Positions 1 through 8,292 of a stretch of DNA of 64,000 nt are shown in pieces. A program made the position numbers and the translations under genes. Under the pieces are notes generated by a model. The model did not search any database and was not told the DNA's origin. It was given only the letters and a program-made list of their open reading frames with translations. This DNA is from Paludisphaera borealis (lineage in GTDB: Bacteria > Planctomycetota > Planctomycetia > Isosphaerales > Isosphaeraceae): positions 434,001 through 498,000 of the forward strand of contig NZ_CP019082.1 in NCBI RefSeq assembly GCF_001956985.1. Reading direction: 5' to 3'. Numbering within the stretch: position 1 is the first letter of the stretch; every line of letters begins with the position of its first letter.

Positions 1-395
1 CGCAACGAGGAGACGCGAGCGGGTCCGTGCGACGACATCCATATGGCGTGGCCCTCGGCTGGGATTTCCGAGTGATCGCGTGGACCGGAGGGGGGCCGGT
101 CGTCGGGCTTCTCTAGGCTCTTTCTTCGGGGCGCATCATCTCATTCGCGGTTTCATCATAGGCGGAAGTCGCCGTCAATGCTACTTTTCGTTTTCACGCA
201 ACCTCATTCGTGACAAAATTTCAGGACAAGTCCCCGAACGACGGAGCCACTGCGCCGATAATCCCAATCTTCAGAGGAGGTCGCCGTCGCCTTCGTATCG
301 GCCTGGGGGCTGTCCACGAACCAATCGTCATGTCCCGGTTTGGGGCTCCCGACCTCATGATAATGGGCTCCGGGTCGTGTCGCGAGCGGCCACCC
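1..395. other. Intergenic leader, no gene recognised
   Basis: Open frames here overlap each other in several frames, and none gives a recognisable domain, signal peptide or convincing ribosome site. I see no tRNA or rRNA. The stretch runs into two inverted repeats (396-475 and 551-644) and the 3' end of the cupin gene at 690. Confidence 0.5.
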
Positions 396-475
396 AATAC
401 AAGCCCGACGCGCCAGCGAGGGAGTGTTTTCGAATCGCCGAGGCGATCCCCTCGCTGGCGCGTCGGGCTTGTATT
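396..475. repeat. Dispersed inverted repeat, family A (complete pair)
   Basis: Two 27-bp arms (396-422 and 449-475) are perfect reverse complements around a 26-nt loop. The core is AAGCCCGACGCGCCAGCGAG. Related copies occur at 8231-8257 (half), 19143-19223 (pair), 19451-19470 (half) and 20166-20193 (half), all between genes. The dyad and the recurrence suggest a REP/MITE-like element. Confidence 0.85.
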
Positions 476-550
476 CCGCTCCTCGATCGTCCCGCAGTTG
501 GTCCCACGAGCGATTTTCAGAGAAAGTCCAATTGTCGGTACGAAGAAACT

Positions 551-644
551 CACCACGGAGGACCCGGAGAATATGGAGGGGGAGCGATTCATGTGCAACC
601 GTTTCCGAATCCTTCTCTGGTTCAGCTCCGTATTCTCCGTGGTG
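551..644. repeat. Dispersed inverted repeat, family B (imperfect pair)
   Basis: The left end CACCACGGAG (551-560) is mirrored by CTCCGTGGTG (635-644), and GGAGAATA-type sequence continues inward on both sides with gaps. A better-preserved copy lies at 18017-18144 and a half copy at 20219-20245. It sits beyond the 3' end of the minus-strand cupin gene. Confidence 0.7.
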
Positions 645-689
645 TACGGGGGTGCTTTTTCGACTTGGATGGTGTTTGTGGCCGCCCCC

Positions 690-1112
690 TTACTCCGTCT
701 TCGGCTCGGGGACGGCGATGAGCTTGGCGTCTCGCGGGTGCAAGACCAGGGCGAGGACGCGGGTCTTTCCCTTCGCGGCCGGGTTCTTCGACACCCGATG
801 CAAGCTCCCCGTCGGCTCGTAGAACGTCTCGCCCACTTTGAGCACCTTGGCGGGCTGGTCGTCGACGCCCCACTCGTACTCGCCCTCCAAGACGTACCCG
901 AACGCCGGGCCGGGGTGGCGGTGGGGCGAGCCCGCCTGGCCGGGCTCAAGGTTCACCTCCACGACGGTCGCCTTGGTCGCGTTGCCGTCCAGCTTCTCGA
1001 CGATGTTCCTCTCGGCGATGAGGGTTACTTTCCCGTCCTCGTGGTAGACCGCGGCCATCCCGCCAGCCCCGACGCCGATGCCAGCCGCGAGGGTCAACAA
1101 AGTCCGGATCAT
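690..1112 (-). CDS. Membrane-anchored cupin-domain protein
   Basis: A 140-residue protein with a hydrophobic, Gly/Ala-rich N-terminus (residues 3-20) that acts as a signal peptide or anchor. A single cupin fold follows, with the metal-ligand type motif SPHRHPGPAFGYVLEGEYEW (about residues 62-81) and a second half GETFYEPTGSLHRV. It probably acts outside the cytoplasmic membrane. The start is supported by a GAGGAGG ribosome site 7 bases before the ATG. It is transcribed away from the porin gene. Small extracytoplasmic cupins of this type are common, but the substrate is unknown. Confidence 0.8.
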   Translation of the reverse strand: MIRTLLTLAAGIGVGAGGMAAVYHEDGKVTLIAERNIVEKLDGNATKATVVEVNLEPGQAGSPHRHPGPAFGYVLEGEYEWGVDDQPAKVLKVGETFYEPTGSLHRVSKNPAAKGKTRVLALVLHPRDAKLIAVPEPKTE

Positions 1113-1234
1113 GGCCTTTCCTCCTCACAAGATTGAAGATGCCGTACCCGCCGTTCAGCGACAAGGACGACGGGGCGGCCCGTTCCGTGACAAGGTGGTC
1201 GGTTTTCGAAGAATCCGCCGTAAGGCGCGGATTT

Positions 1235-1302
1235 GTAGCCGGCCTCTGTGAGGCCGGTCCGGTCTCACGGCAGCCGTCCCGGGGTCCATAGACCCCGGCT
1301 AC
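1235..1302. repeat. Composite double hairpin in divergent intergenic region (family D)
   Basis: Two perfect 8-bp hairpins follow each other: CCGGCCTC-TGT-GAGGCCGG (1239-1257) and CCGGGGTC-CATA-GACCCCGG (1279-1298). Outer arms GTAGCCGG (1235-1242) and CCGGCTAC (1295-1302) enclose both. It lies between the divergent cupin (start 1112) and porin (start 1493) genes, so it could be a mobile repeat or a regulatory structure. I see no clear promoter in the rest of 1113-1492. Confidence 0.7.
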
Positions 1303-1492
1303 CATCCGGACTCGGTCCCACGCCCAGCTAGCGATTTCCGTTCATCACTCGGAAACCGATTCCGGGCGATCAGGATAATCGGGGTGATTCGCTTAAGCTG
1401 CAAGGATTGCGCGGCCGATACAGGTGTGGTGCGGGTTCTCCATATCGCAGGAATTGCGCGGCCACGCGCTGTTTGGATATTCGGGGCGTTTC

Positions 1493-3265
1493 ATGCTGAG
1501 AGACGAAGGGCCGCGCCGGCGCGCCCATTGGGCCATCGCGGCGGTCTTGACCTGTTGTGCGACGACTTCCGCGTGGGGGCAGGCGCCTGCTCCCACGCCC
1601 GCGCCGCAACCCGCCGCGACGGTGTCTCACGAGCCGACGGTTGAGGAGCGGCTGCGCGCCCTCGAAGAGACCAACAAGGCTCTCATCGAGCAGAATCGCC
1701 AGCTCTCCGGTCAGCTCGGCCGGATGAGCGAGCAGTACGGCAAGGTCAACCAGCAGCTTCAGTCGCTTTCCAGGGAGCTGGACGGGTCGGTTGTGCGAGC
1801 CCGTCAGGATCCTTCGGTCCAGCCGCCGCGCAGCGACCGCTCCGACGAAGGGGGCGCGGGGGCGCGCGACAACCCGGCCGAGCCTTCCGGCGGGGGAGGC
1901 GGCCCGGCGCAAAGCCTCGACGTGAGAGGCGGCGACGGCACCTTTCAGCCGCCGCGCAGCGACCGCTCCGACGAGGGAGGCGCGGGGGCGCGCGACAACC
2001 CGGCCGAGTCGTCGCGTACGACGCCGTTCAAAGGGCCGGGCAAGATCCCGTTGAAGGTCAACTTCGGCCCCGGCATCGAATTCGAGACCGATAACGGTGA
2101 GTACCAGTTCCAGATCCACAACCAGACGCAGGTTGAGGGACGGTTTTACAACCAGTCGGCTCAATCGCCGGGCGCCGGCGGTTTCGACGTGCCTCGCGAG
2201 CGGTTCATCATCGCCGGCCGGCTCTCCAAGCCGATCGAGTACGACGCTTCGCTCGAATCGGCGTACGGCACCGTCAACCTCCTCAACGCCTTCGTCAACT
2301 GGCACTACGACGACCGCCTGATGGTCAAGTTCGGCCGGTTCAAGGTCCCTTATCTCTACGAGTACTACGCGATCTCCAACACCGACCTCCTGCAGCCCGA
2401 GCGGTCGCTCTTCGGCGCCAACTTCGGCCTCAATCGAGGAGTCGGCGCGCAGATCTGGGGACAGTTGTTCAAGAAGAGCGTCGACTACGCGGTCGGCATC
2501 TTCGACGGTCCGCGCAACCAGCAGCTCGACTTCAACGCCGGCAAGGACGTGATCGCCTATTTCGACGCCCGGCCGTTCCAGGAGAACGCCGCGCTTCCGG
2601 CCCTGAAATACTTCAACATCGGCGGCTCGGCCGACTTCGGCAGTCAGAACAACGCCGTGTACCCGACCGCCCTGCGGACCTCGGTCAGCGGCACCAACAA
2701 CCCCGGCGCCTTCAGCGCCGCGCCGTCGTTCTTCCAGTGGAACAACAACGTGATCGAGAGCGGCGAGCGGGCCATGTGGTCGTTGCACACGGCGTACTAT
2801 TATAAGCAGTTGAGCGTGATCGGCGAATGGCAGGGGGCCTTCGCCGACTACGCCCTCACGAACGTCGTCGGCGCGAAGAACGTCCGCGTGCCGCTGAACG
2901 GCTTCTACGTCGCCGCCGGCTACTTCCTGACCGGCGAGACGGTCAACCGCCGGTCGCAGGTCCGCCCCAACAAGCCGTTCGACCTCCGCAAGAAGTCGTT
3001 CGGCCTCGGCGCCTGGGAACTCCAAGGCCGCTACAGCCTGCTGACCATGGGCGACGAGGTTTTCACCGGCGGCCTCGCCGACCCCAACATCTGGACCAAC
3101 CGCGTCCAGTCGTTCGACCTGGGCCTGAACTGGTACATGAACGAGTACCTCAAGATCTATCTCGACTGGCAGCACTCCGAGTTCGGCGCCCCGGTCCTCT
3201 ACGCCCCCGGCAAGCTCCAGAGCAGCAGCGACCTGTTCTGGGTCCGCGGCCAGATCTACTTCTGA
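1493..3265 (+). CDS. OprP/OprO-type outer-membrane porin with coiled-coil N-terminus
   Basis: A 590-residue outer-membrane channel protein. I start it at the ATG at 1493 because this gives an Arg-rich n-region and hydrophobic core ending in SAWGQA, a plausible signal peptide; an upstream ATG at 1424 adds 23 unlikely residues. Residues about 45-95 form a heptad-rich coiled coil (RLRALEETNKALIEQNRQL). A low-complexity linker with a duplicated block follows. From about residue 185 onward the sequence matches phosphate-selective porin O/P beta-barrels: aromatic-rich strands, WGQLFKKSVDYAVGIFDGPR, and a C-terminal FWVRGQIYF ending in Phe. The transported solute cannot be inferred. The gene is isolated and ends at a large inverted repeat. 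Confidence 0.88.
   Translation: MLRDEGPRRRAHWAIAAVLTCCATTSAWGQAPAPTPAPQPAATVSHEPTVEERLRALEETNKALIEQNRQLSGQLGRMSEQYGKVNQQLQSLSRELDGSVVRARQDPSVQPPRSDRSDEGGAGARDNPAEPSGGGGGPAQSLDVRGGDGTFQPPRSDRSDEGGAGARDNPAESSRTTPFKGPGKIPLKVNFGPGIEFETDNGEYQFQIHNQTQVEGRFYNQSAQSPGAGGFDVPRERFIIAGRLSKPIEYDASLESAYGTVNLLNAFVNWHYDDRLMVKFGRFKVPYLYEYYAISNTDLLQPERSLFGANFGLNRGVGAQIWGQLFKKSVDYAVGIFDGPRNQQLDFNAGKDVIAYFDARPFQENAALPALKYFNIGGSADFGSQNNAVYPTALRTSVSGTNNPGAFSAAPSFFQWNNNVIESGERAMWSLHTAYYYKQLSVIGEWQGAFADYALTNVVGAKNVRVPLNGFYVAAGYFLTGETVNRRSQVRPNKPFDLRKKSFGLGAWELQGRYSLLTMGDEVFTGGLADPNIWTNRVQSFDLGLNWYMNEYLKIYLDWQHSEFGAPVLYAPGKLQSSSDLFWVRGQIYF
1820..2008 (+). repeat. In-frame 63-bp duplication inside the porin gene
   Basis: The 63-bp segments 1820-1882 and 1946-2008 are almost identical. 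Both encode QPPRSDRSDEGGAGARDNPAE, 42 codons apart. They form the linker between the coiled coil and the barrel. A recent duplication or slippage is likely. Confidence 0.85.
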
Positions 3266-3325
3266 GAGTCTGTCTCGTAGCGGGAGCCTCGCCCTCCCGT
3301 TATACGCGCATGTGGGACAGACTCT
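3265..3325. terminator. Nested inverted repeat after the porin gene
   Basis: Outer arms AGAGTCTGTC (3265-3274) and GACAGACTCT (3316-3325) enclose an inner hairpin CGGGAG-CCTCGCC-CTCCCG (3281-3299). It begins at the last base of the porin stop codon and ends before the convergent Mop gene. It could act as a bidirectional terminator, though there is no U-tract. Confidence 0.6.
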
Positions 3326-3368
3326 GAGACGCTCTGAAGGCGGGATCGTCGAGGCGGCCGGGCCGGCC

Positions 3369-3572
3369 TCACGACTTGTCGATCATGACCTCGGTCGACT
3401 TGATGACCGCGTTGACGACGTCGCCGGCCTTCAGGTTCATGGCTTCGGCGGAACCGCGCGTGATCGCGGCGACCAGTTCCACGTCGCCCACGGTCATGAC
3501 CACCTCGGCCATGACGTTCCCCAGTTTCACGGACTTGACGGTCGCGGGGAGTTGGTTTCGCGCGCTGAGCAT
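3369..3572 (-). CDS. Molybdopterin/molybdate-binding Mop-TOBE protein
   Basis: A 67-residue single TOBE-domain protein of the molbindin (Mop) family, which stores or buffers molybdate in the cytoplasm. The start MLSARNQLPATVKSVKLG is the classic Mop N-terminus, so I use the ATG at 3572 rather than a start 19 codons upstream; AAAGGG sits 8 bases before it. The core VMAEVVMTVGDVELVAAIT and GDVVNAVIKSTEVMI is the second half of the fold. It is convergent with the porin and not clearly linked to molybdenum enzymes in this window. Confidence 0.85.
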   Translation of the reverse strand: MLSARNQLPATVKSVKLGNVMAEVVMTVGDVELVAAITRGSAEAMNLKAGDVVNAVIKSTEVMIDKS

Positions 3573-3781
3573 GGCGGCCCTTTCGATTCGAGAAAGACGT
3601 GGTCGTGTTTCGAATCCTCGGACGGCCATGATAATCCGGCGAACCCGCGCCGCACACCCGCCCGACGACGATTCCGACGCCCCGATTGCTACTTCGCGCG
3701 CACACCCTCAGAATGGACGGCCGTGGCGAGCGGGGCCGAATCGTGCATCGGCCCGGCGCTCCGAAGATTATCGAGATTGAT

Positions 3782-4585
3782 ATGAACACGTTGGCGCTCA
3801 GGAAGTTCCGCGAAAAGCTCGCCGCCGGTCGGGCGGCGTACGGGCTGTGGGTGACGCTCGAATCACCGAGCGTCACCGAGATGGCGGTCGCGCTCGGGCT
3901 CGACTGGGTCGTGATCGACGCCGAGCACGGCTGTCTCGACTGGGCCGACGTCGTCGCGCATCTGCGGGTCGCGGTCCGCAGCGAGACCGTGGCGCTGGTG
4001 CGGGTGGCCGAGCTGGACCGAGGCCTCATCAAGCGGACGCTCGACCTCGGCGCCGACGGCGTGGTCGTCCCCTGGGTCGAGACCGAGGAGCAACTCCGCA
4101 GGGCCGTCTCCTTCGCCCATTATCCTCCCGAGGGGTGCCGAGGTATTGGCGCCGAGCGGGCCACGGGATGGGGCGAGTGCATGGCCGAGCACACGGCCGA
4201 GGCGAACGCCAACGTCCTGGTCGTGCCGATCATCGAGACCATCCGCACGGCCGACGACATCGACCGGATGACCCAGGTCGATGGCGTCGACGTCTTCTTC
4301 TTCGGCCCGGCCGACTTCTCCTCGACCGCCGGCTTTCGAGGCCAGTGGGAGGGCCCCGGGGTCGCCCGGCGGATTCTCGATTTGAAAGACGCCGTACGCA
4401 ACGCGGGCAAACATTGCGGGGTCGTGGCGGCCGGCGACCCGAATCTCGCCGAGCGCCTCGAACAAGGCTTCTTGATGCTCGGCCTTGGCCTCGACGGCGG
4501 CCTCTTGCTTCGCTCGCTGCATGCGTCTCTGGCCGCAGTCGGCCGAGACCGAAAGATCCGATCCGGCTTCCGAATCGAGGAGTAG
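3782..4585 (+). CDS. HpcH/HpaI-family aldolase (2-keto-3-deoxy acid aldolase-like)
   Basis: A 267-residue class II aldolase of the HpcH/HpaI family, which cleaves 2-keto-3-deoxy sugar acids or related 4-hydroxy-2-oxo acids to pyruvate plus an aldehyde. Family signatures are visible: YGLWVTLESP near the start, WVVIDAEHGCLDW (metal/base region), LDLGADGVVVPWVET, and FFGPADFSSTAGFRGQW. Length is typical. I use the ATG at 3782; upstream in-frame starts add a non-conserved tail. It is the first gene of a five-gene operon, 3 bases before the cupin gene. An alpha-L-rhamnosidase lies downstream, so a deoxy-rhamnonate aldolase (RhmA/YfaU) is possible but not shown. Confidence 0.85.
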   Translation: MNTLALRKFREKLAAGRAAYGLWVTLESPSVTEMAVALGLDWVVIDAEHGCLDWADVVAHLRVAVRSETVALVRVAELDRGLIKRTLDLGADGVVVPWVETEEQLRRAVSFAHYPPEGCRGIGAERATGWGECMAEHTAEANANVLVVPIIETIRTADDIDRMTQVDGVDVFFFGPADFSSTAGFRGQWEGPGVARRILDLKDAVRNAGKHCGVVAAGDPNLAERLEQGFLMLGLGLDGGLLLRSLHASLAAVGRDRKIRSGFRIEE

Positions 4586-4588
4586 ACG

Positions 4589-5449
4589 ATGTCCAGTCCG
4601 CCGCTTGCCCGCCCTCCCGAGTCGATGCGGCCCGATCGCATGGAGGTCATGACGCCGATCGGCGCCGGCGCGTTCCTCGACGTCGAACCCGGCGTGCGGC
4701 TCGAATGCCTGGTGGGCGCTCACAACGGCACCCGGGGCCTGACCACCGGCCTTGTGACGATCGCCCCTTCGACGGCCCTCTCCTACCACACGCACACGTT
4801 CGCCGAGTCGATCACGCTGCTCAAGGGGCGGGCGATCGCGGCCGTCGAGGGCCGCGAGTACGTCCTCGAACCGCTCGACAACGTCGTCATCCCACGCGGC
4901 CCGGCGCATCAAGTCAGGAACCTGTCGGACACCGAACCGGCGATCCTCCACGTCGCGCTGGCTAGCGACGCGCCGACGCGCACGATCGTCGATGATACGT
5001 TCCCGCGCATCGCGATGCCGGACGAAGCCAACGGCCTCGCCGGCGCCGAGCGGTTCAACCGGTTCCGGACGGCCGAGCGGTTCGCGGCGGGGCCGAACAC
5101 GGCGTTCATCGACTTCTTCAACGAGACGCTCATGCCGGGCCTGGAGATGAGCGGCGGCTACGGCCTGTTCCTCCCCGGCGGCCGGCTCCCGGCCCACGTC
5201 CACGACTTCGACGAGTCGATCTCGATCATCGACGGCGACGCCTTGTGCATCGTCGAGGGCCGCCGGCACCCGATGCGCGACGCGACCGCCTTGCAGCCGC
5301 GCGGGCGGGTTCATTACTTCATCAATGAATCCGATGAGCCGATGGCCATGATCTGGGTCTACGCCGGGCCGTCGCCGATCCGGATCGTGGTCGACGAGAG
5401 CTGCGCGACCGTTGAAGGCAACCCCTGGCGCGAAGGAGCCACCCGATGA
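4589..5449 (+). CDS. Double-cupin protein
   Basis: A 286-residue protein with two cupin domains (about 25-130 and 165-275). The first has STALSYHTHTFAESITLLKG and the second GGRLPAHVHDFDESISIIDG, each supplying His/Glu metal ligands. No signal peptide is seen, so it is cytoplasmic. Bicupins in sugar-acid operons are often isomerases or dioxygenases, but no specific function can be assigned. It starts 3 bases after the aldolase stop and its own stop overlaps the next ATG (ATGA), so translational coupling is likely. Confidence 0.8.
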   Translation: MSSPPLARPPESMRPDRMEVMTPIGAGAFLDVEPGVRLECLVGAHNGTRGLTTGLVTIAPSTALSYHTHTFAESITLLKGRAIAAVEGREYVLEPLDNVVIPRGPAHQVRNLSDTEPAILHVALASDAPTRTIVDDTFPRIAMPDEANGLAGAERFNRFRTAERFAAGPNTAFIDFFNETLMPGLEMSGGYGLFLPGGRLPAHVHDFDESISIIDGDALCIVEGRRHPMRDATALQPRGRVHYFINESDEPMAMIWVYAGPSPIRIVVDESCATVEGNPWREGATR

Positions 5450-6501
5450 GCCAGACGCCGAAGCGGTTCCGGGTGGCCTTCACCGGCGACTTCTTCGCGG
5501 CCGACGGGTCGACGAAATATCCCGACGTCGGCCTGTCGATCTTCGACGGCCGCGACGACGTCGAATGGGTCAAACTCGCCGAGCATCGGACGCCGATCGG
5601 CGCTGACCAGATCGCCGACGCCGGCGCGCAAGGCGTCGTCGTCTTGACGCCCGCCGTGACGGCCGAGACCGTATCTCAGAGCCGCGATTTGCTGGCGATC
5701 GGCCGGTTCGGCGTCGGCTACGACGCGGTGGACGTGGCCGCCTGCACCGCCGCCGACGTCGCTGTCTTCATCACGGCGGGCGCGGTCGATCGGTCGGTCG
5801 CCGAGGCGACGGTCGGCTGGATGATCGGCCTCTGCCACAACGTCCGCATCAAGGACGACCTGGTCCGCACCGGGAGATGGGACGAGCGGTCGAAGTATAT
5901 GGGGCGCGACCTGCGCGATCGGACCTTCGGCGCGATCGGCTTCGGGGGGATCGGCCGGGCGACCGTCGGCTTGCTGCGAGGGTTCGGCATGAAGCCGCCG
6001 CTCGTCTTCGACCCGTTCCTCGACGCCCGCGCGGCCGACGAGTTGGGTGTCCGATCCGTCGGCCTCGACGAGCTGCTGGCCGAGGCCGACTTCGTTTCCA
6101 TCCATTGCCCACTCACCGACAAGACCCGCGGTCTGATCGGCGCCCGCGAGATCGGGCTGATGAAGCCCGACGCCTACCTGATCAACACGGCGCGGGGCGG
6201 CATCGTCGACGAGGACGCTCTGTACGACGCCCTGGCGGCGGGGCGGATCGCCGGCGCGGCCCTCGATTGCTTCGCGGAGGAGCCGGTCGTCCGGCCGCAT
6301 CGGTTCGGCACGCTCGACAACGTGCTGCTGGCGCCGCACTGCATCGCCTGGACCGACGAGTTGTTCCGCGACATCGGCCGCGCGGCCTGTCAGGGGATGC
6401 TCGACCTCGCGCTCGGCCGGACGCCGCGCGGGGTGGTCAACCCCGAGGTCTTCGACCGCCCTGGATTCCAGGAAAAATGGGCCCGACTGCGATGTCGATA
6501 A
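5446..6501 (+). CDS. D-isomer-specific 2-hydroxyacid dehydrogenase
   Basis: A 351-residue NAD-dependent oxidoreductase. The Rossmann glycine motif is TFGAIGFGGIGRATVGLL (about residues 163-180). The substrate/cofactor region is YLINTARGGIVDEDALYDAL with the conserved Arg. The usual catalytic Glu/His region appears as DCFAEEPV and LLAPHCIAWT. It would reduce a 2-keto acid or oxidise a 2-hydroxy acid in the cytoplasm. It overlaps the cupin stop by 4 bases. Closest general type is a phosphoglycerate dehydrogenase/C-terminal-binding-protein-like enzyme; the substrate is unknown. Confidence 0.87.
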   Translation: MSQTPKRFRVAFTGDFFAADGSTKYPDVGLSIFDGRDDVEWVKLAEHRTPIGADQIADAGAQGVVVLTPAVTAETVSQSRDLLAIGRFGVGYDAVDVAACTAADVAVFITAGAVDRSVAEATVGWMIGLCHNVRIKDDLVRTGRWDERSKYMGRDLRDRTFGAIGFGGIGRATVGLLRGFGMKPPLVFDPFLDARAADELGVRSVGLDELLAEADFVSIHCPLTDKTRGLIGAREIGLMKPDAYLINTARGGIVDEDALYDALAAGRIAGAALDCFAEEPVVRPHRFGTLDNVLLAPHCIAWTDELFRDIGRAACQGMLDLALGRTPRGVVNPEVFDRPGFQEKWARLRCR

Positions 6502-6532
6502 GGTGGTGGCGCGAGGGCGAGGAGCCGAATTG

Positions 6533-7312
6533 ATGAGTCGCAGGCTGGAAGGACAGACCGCGTGGATCAGCGGGGCCGCGTCGGGCATCGGCGAGGGCGT
6601 GGCCCGACTGTTCGCCGCCGAGGGGGCGAACGTCGCGCTTGTGGACGTTGATATCGAAAGGGCCGAGGCCGTGCGCCTGGCGATCACCGAGGCCCGCGCC
6701 CTCTTCATCCCCACCGACGTATCATCCGAGGCCGCCGTCCGCGATTCGATCGCAGCGACGGTCGCCGCGTTCGGCGGTTTGAACATCGTCGTCAACTGCG
6801 CGGGGCTCGTTCATATTGGGCCGTTGCACGAATACGACGAGGCCGATTGGGACCGGCTGATGGGCGTCAATCTTAAGAGTATATTTTTCTCCGTGAAGCA
6901 TGGGATTCCGTATCTGCGTCGCAACGCCCGCAGCTACGTGGTGAACGTCGGGTCGATCAGCAGCTTTGTCGGCCAGGCGGCGACGCCCGCTTACACGGCC
7001 TCGAAGTCGGCCGTGCTGGGGCTGAGCCGGTCGATCGCGCTGGATTACGCTTCGATCGGCCTCCGGTGCAATTGTGTGTGCCCTGGGATCACCGATACGC
7101 CGATGCTCCGCCATCACCTCGGCAAGACCGGCGACCCCGAGGCCGCCCTTGCAAACCGCCTCCGTCGCGTTCCCTTGAAGGTGGCGCTGGCTCCGGACGA
7201 AGTTGCCCGGTCGGTGCTTTACCTGAGCTGTGAAGACTCGGCCGGTGTCACGGGGACGTCGCTGGTGGTCGACGGCGGCTATCTCGCCGCCGCCGAGTGG
7301 AACGCCGAATAA
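6533..7312 (+). CDS. SDR-family oxidoreductase
   Basis: A 259-residue classical short-chain dehydrogenase: TGxxxGIG-type motif appearing as SGAASGIGEG (about residues 13-22), NAG-type motif NCAGLVHIGP, catalytic Ser in VGSISS, YTASK (Tyr-x-x-x-Lys), and C-terminal VTGTSLVVDGGYL. I start it at 6533, where GAGGAG precedes by about 8 bases, rather than at 6503. The gene lies 31 bases after the hydroxyacid dehydrogenase and is probably in the same operon. It likely oxidises a sugar or polyol; an L-rhamnose or L-fucose dehydrogenase role is speculative. Confidence 0.87.
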   Translation: MSRRLEGQTAWISGAASGIGEGVARLFAAEGANVALVDVDIERAEAVRLAITEARALFIPTDVSSEAAVRDSIAATVAAFGGLNIVVNCAGLVHIGPLHEYDEADWDRLMGVNLKSIFFSVKHGIPYLRRNARSYVVNVGSISSFVGQAATPAYTASKSAVLGLSRSIALDYASIGLRCNCVCPGITDTPMLRHHLGKTGDPEAALANRLRRVPLKVALAPDEVARSVLYLSCEDSAGVTGTSLVVDGGYLAAAEWNAE

Positions 7313-7335
7313 CGATTGGTCCGGGAGGATTCGCG

Positions 7336-8181
7336 ATGTCGCTGAAGCTGGCCTGTGCGGACTTCACGTTCCCGCTGCTCGAACACGACAAGGTGCTCGA
7401 CTTGATCGCGCTGCTCGATTTCCAGGGAGTCGATATCGGCCTGTTCGAAGGTCGTTCGCACCTCTGGCCATCGAAGGTTTTCGAGGACGTGCGCGGGTCG
7501 GCCCGGGAACTCGTCGGCAAGCTCCGCGATCGTGGTCTCGAAGCGGCCGACGCCTTTCTCCAGACCGCGCCCGACTTCGTCTCGCTCGCCCCCAACCACC
7601 CCGACCCGGCCAGGCGCCGGCAGGCGCGCGACTGGTTCGCCCGGACCGTCGAGTTCGCGACCGAGTGCGGCGCGCGGCACGTCTCGGCGCTGCCGGGCGT
7701 CTACTTCGAAGAGGAGCCGGAATCGGAGTCTTGGAAACGATGCTGCGACGAGCTGGCCTGGCGATGCGAGTCCGCCCGGGCGCAGGGCGTCACGTTCGGG
7801 GTCGAGGCGCACGTCGGGTCGATCGTCCCGACTCCCGCCGCCGCCGCCGAATTGGTGCGGTCGGTTCCCGGCCTGACGCTGACGCTCGACTACACCCACT
7901 TCACCCGCGACGGCCGCCCCGATTCCGAGATCGAACCTCTCGTCGCCGTCGCCAGCCATTTTCACGCCCGCTGCGCCCGGCCCGGACGGCTTCAAACGTC
8001 GTTCAAGGACAACGCGATCGACTACGGCCGCGTGCTCGACGTCATGAAGCAAGTCGGCTACGCCGGCTTCGTCGGCGTGGAATACGTCTGGATCGACTGG
8101 GAGCACTGCAACGAAGTCGATAACCTGTCCGAAACCATCCTCTTGCGCGATTATATTCGCAATCAAGAGAAGCTGATGTAA
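7336..8181 (+). CDS. Sugar phosphate isomerase/epimerase (AP endonuclease 2-like TIM barrel)
   Basis: A 281-residue xylose-isomerase-like TIM barrel protein. Metal-ligand type segments include FGVEAHVGSIVPTP, LTLDYTHFTRDG, FHARCARPGRLQTS and FVGVEYVWIDW, matching the Glu/Asp/His/Glu pattern of this family. Start at 7336 is chosen from GGGAGGA 7 bases upstream. It is the last gene of the catabolic operon beginning at 3782, before the secreted rhamnosidase. Such proteins isomerise or epimerise free or phosphorylated sugars or keto sugars; the exact substrate is not deducible. Confidence 0.82.
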   Translation: MSLKLACADFTFPLLEHDKVLDLIALLDFQGVDIGLFEGRSHLWPSKVFEDVRGSARELVGKLRDRGLEAADAFLQTAPDFVSLAPNHPDPARRRQARDWFARTVEFATECGARHVSALPGVYFEEEPESESWKRCCDELAWRCESARAQGVTFGVEAHVGSIVPTPAAAAELVRSVPGLTLTLDYTHFTRDGRPDSEIEPLVAVASHFHARCARPGRLQTSFKDNAIDYGRVLDVMKQVGYAGFVGVEYVWIDWEHCNEVDNLSETILLRDYIRNQEKLM

Positions 8182-8200
8182 CCCCCTGCTCCGCCCAGCC

Positions 8201-8285
8201 GCACACTCCCGCCGAGGCCCTTGCGGGGAATTCACTCGCTTGCGCTTCGGGCTTGTACCGACCATCAGCACACTCCCGCCGAGGC
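8201..8285. repeat. Family A half-element flanked by an 18-bp direct repeat
   Basis: GCACACTCCCGCCGAGGC occurs at 8201-8218 and again at 8268-8285. Between the copies lies a 49-bp segment carrying one family A arm (8231-8257). The right copy ends 7 bases before the rhamnosidase ATG and would supply its upstream region. The arrangement looks like a small insertion with target duplication. Confidence 0.75.
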
Positions 8286-8292
8286 TTCTCCC

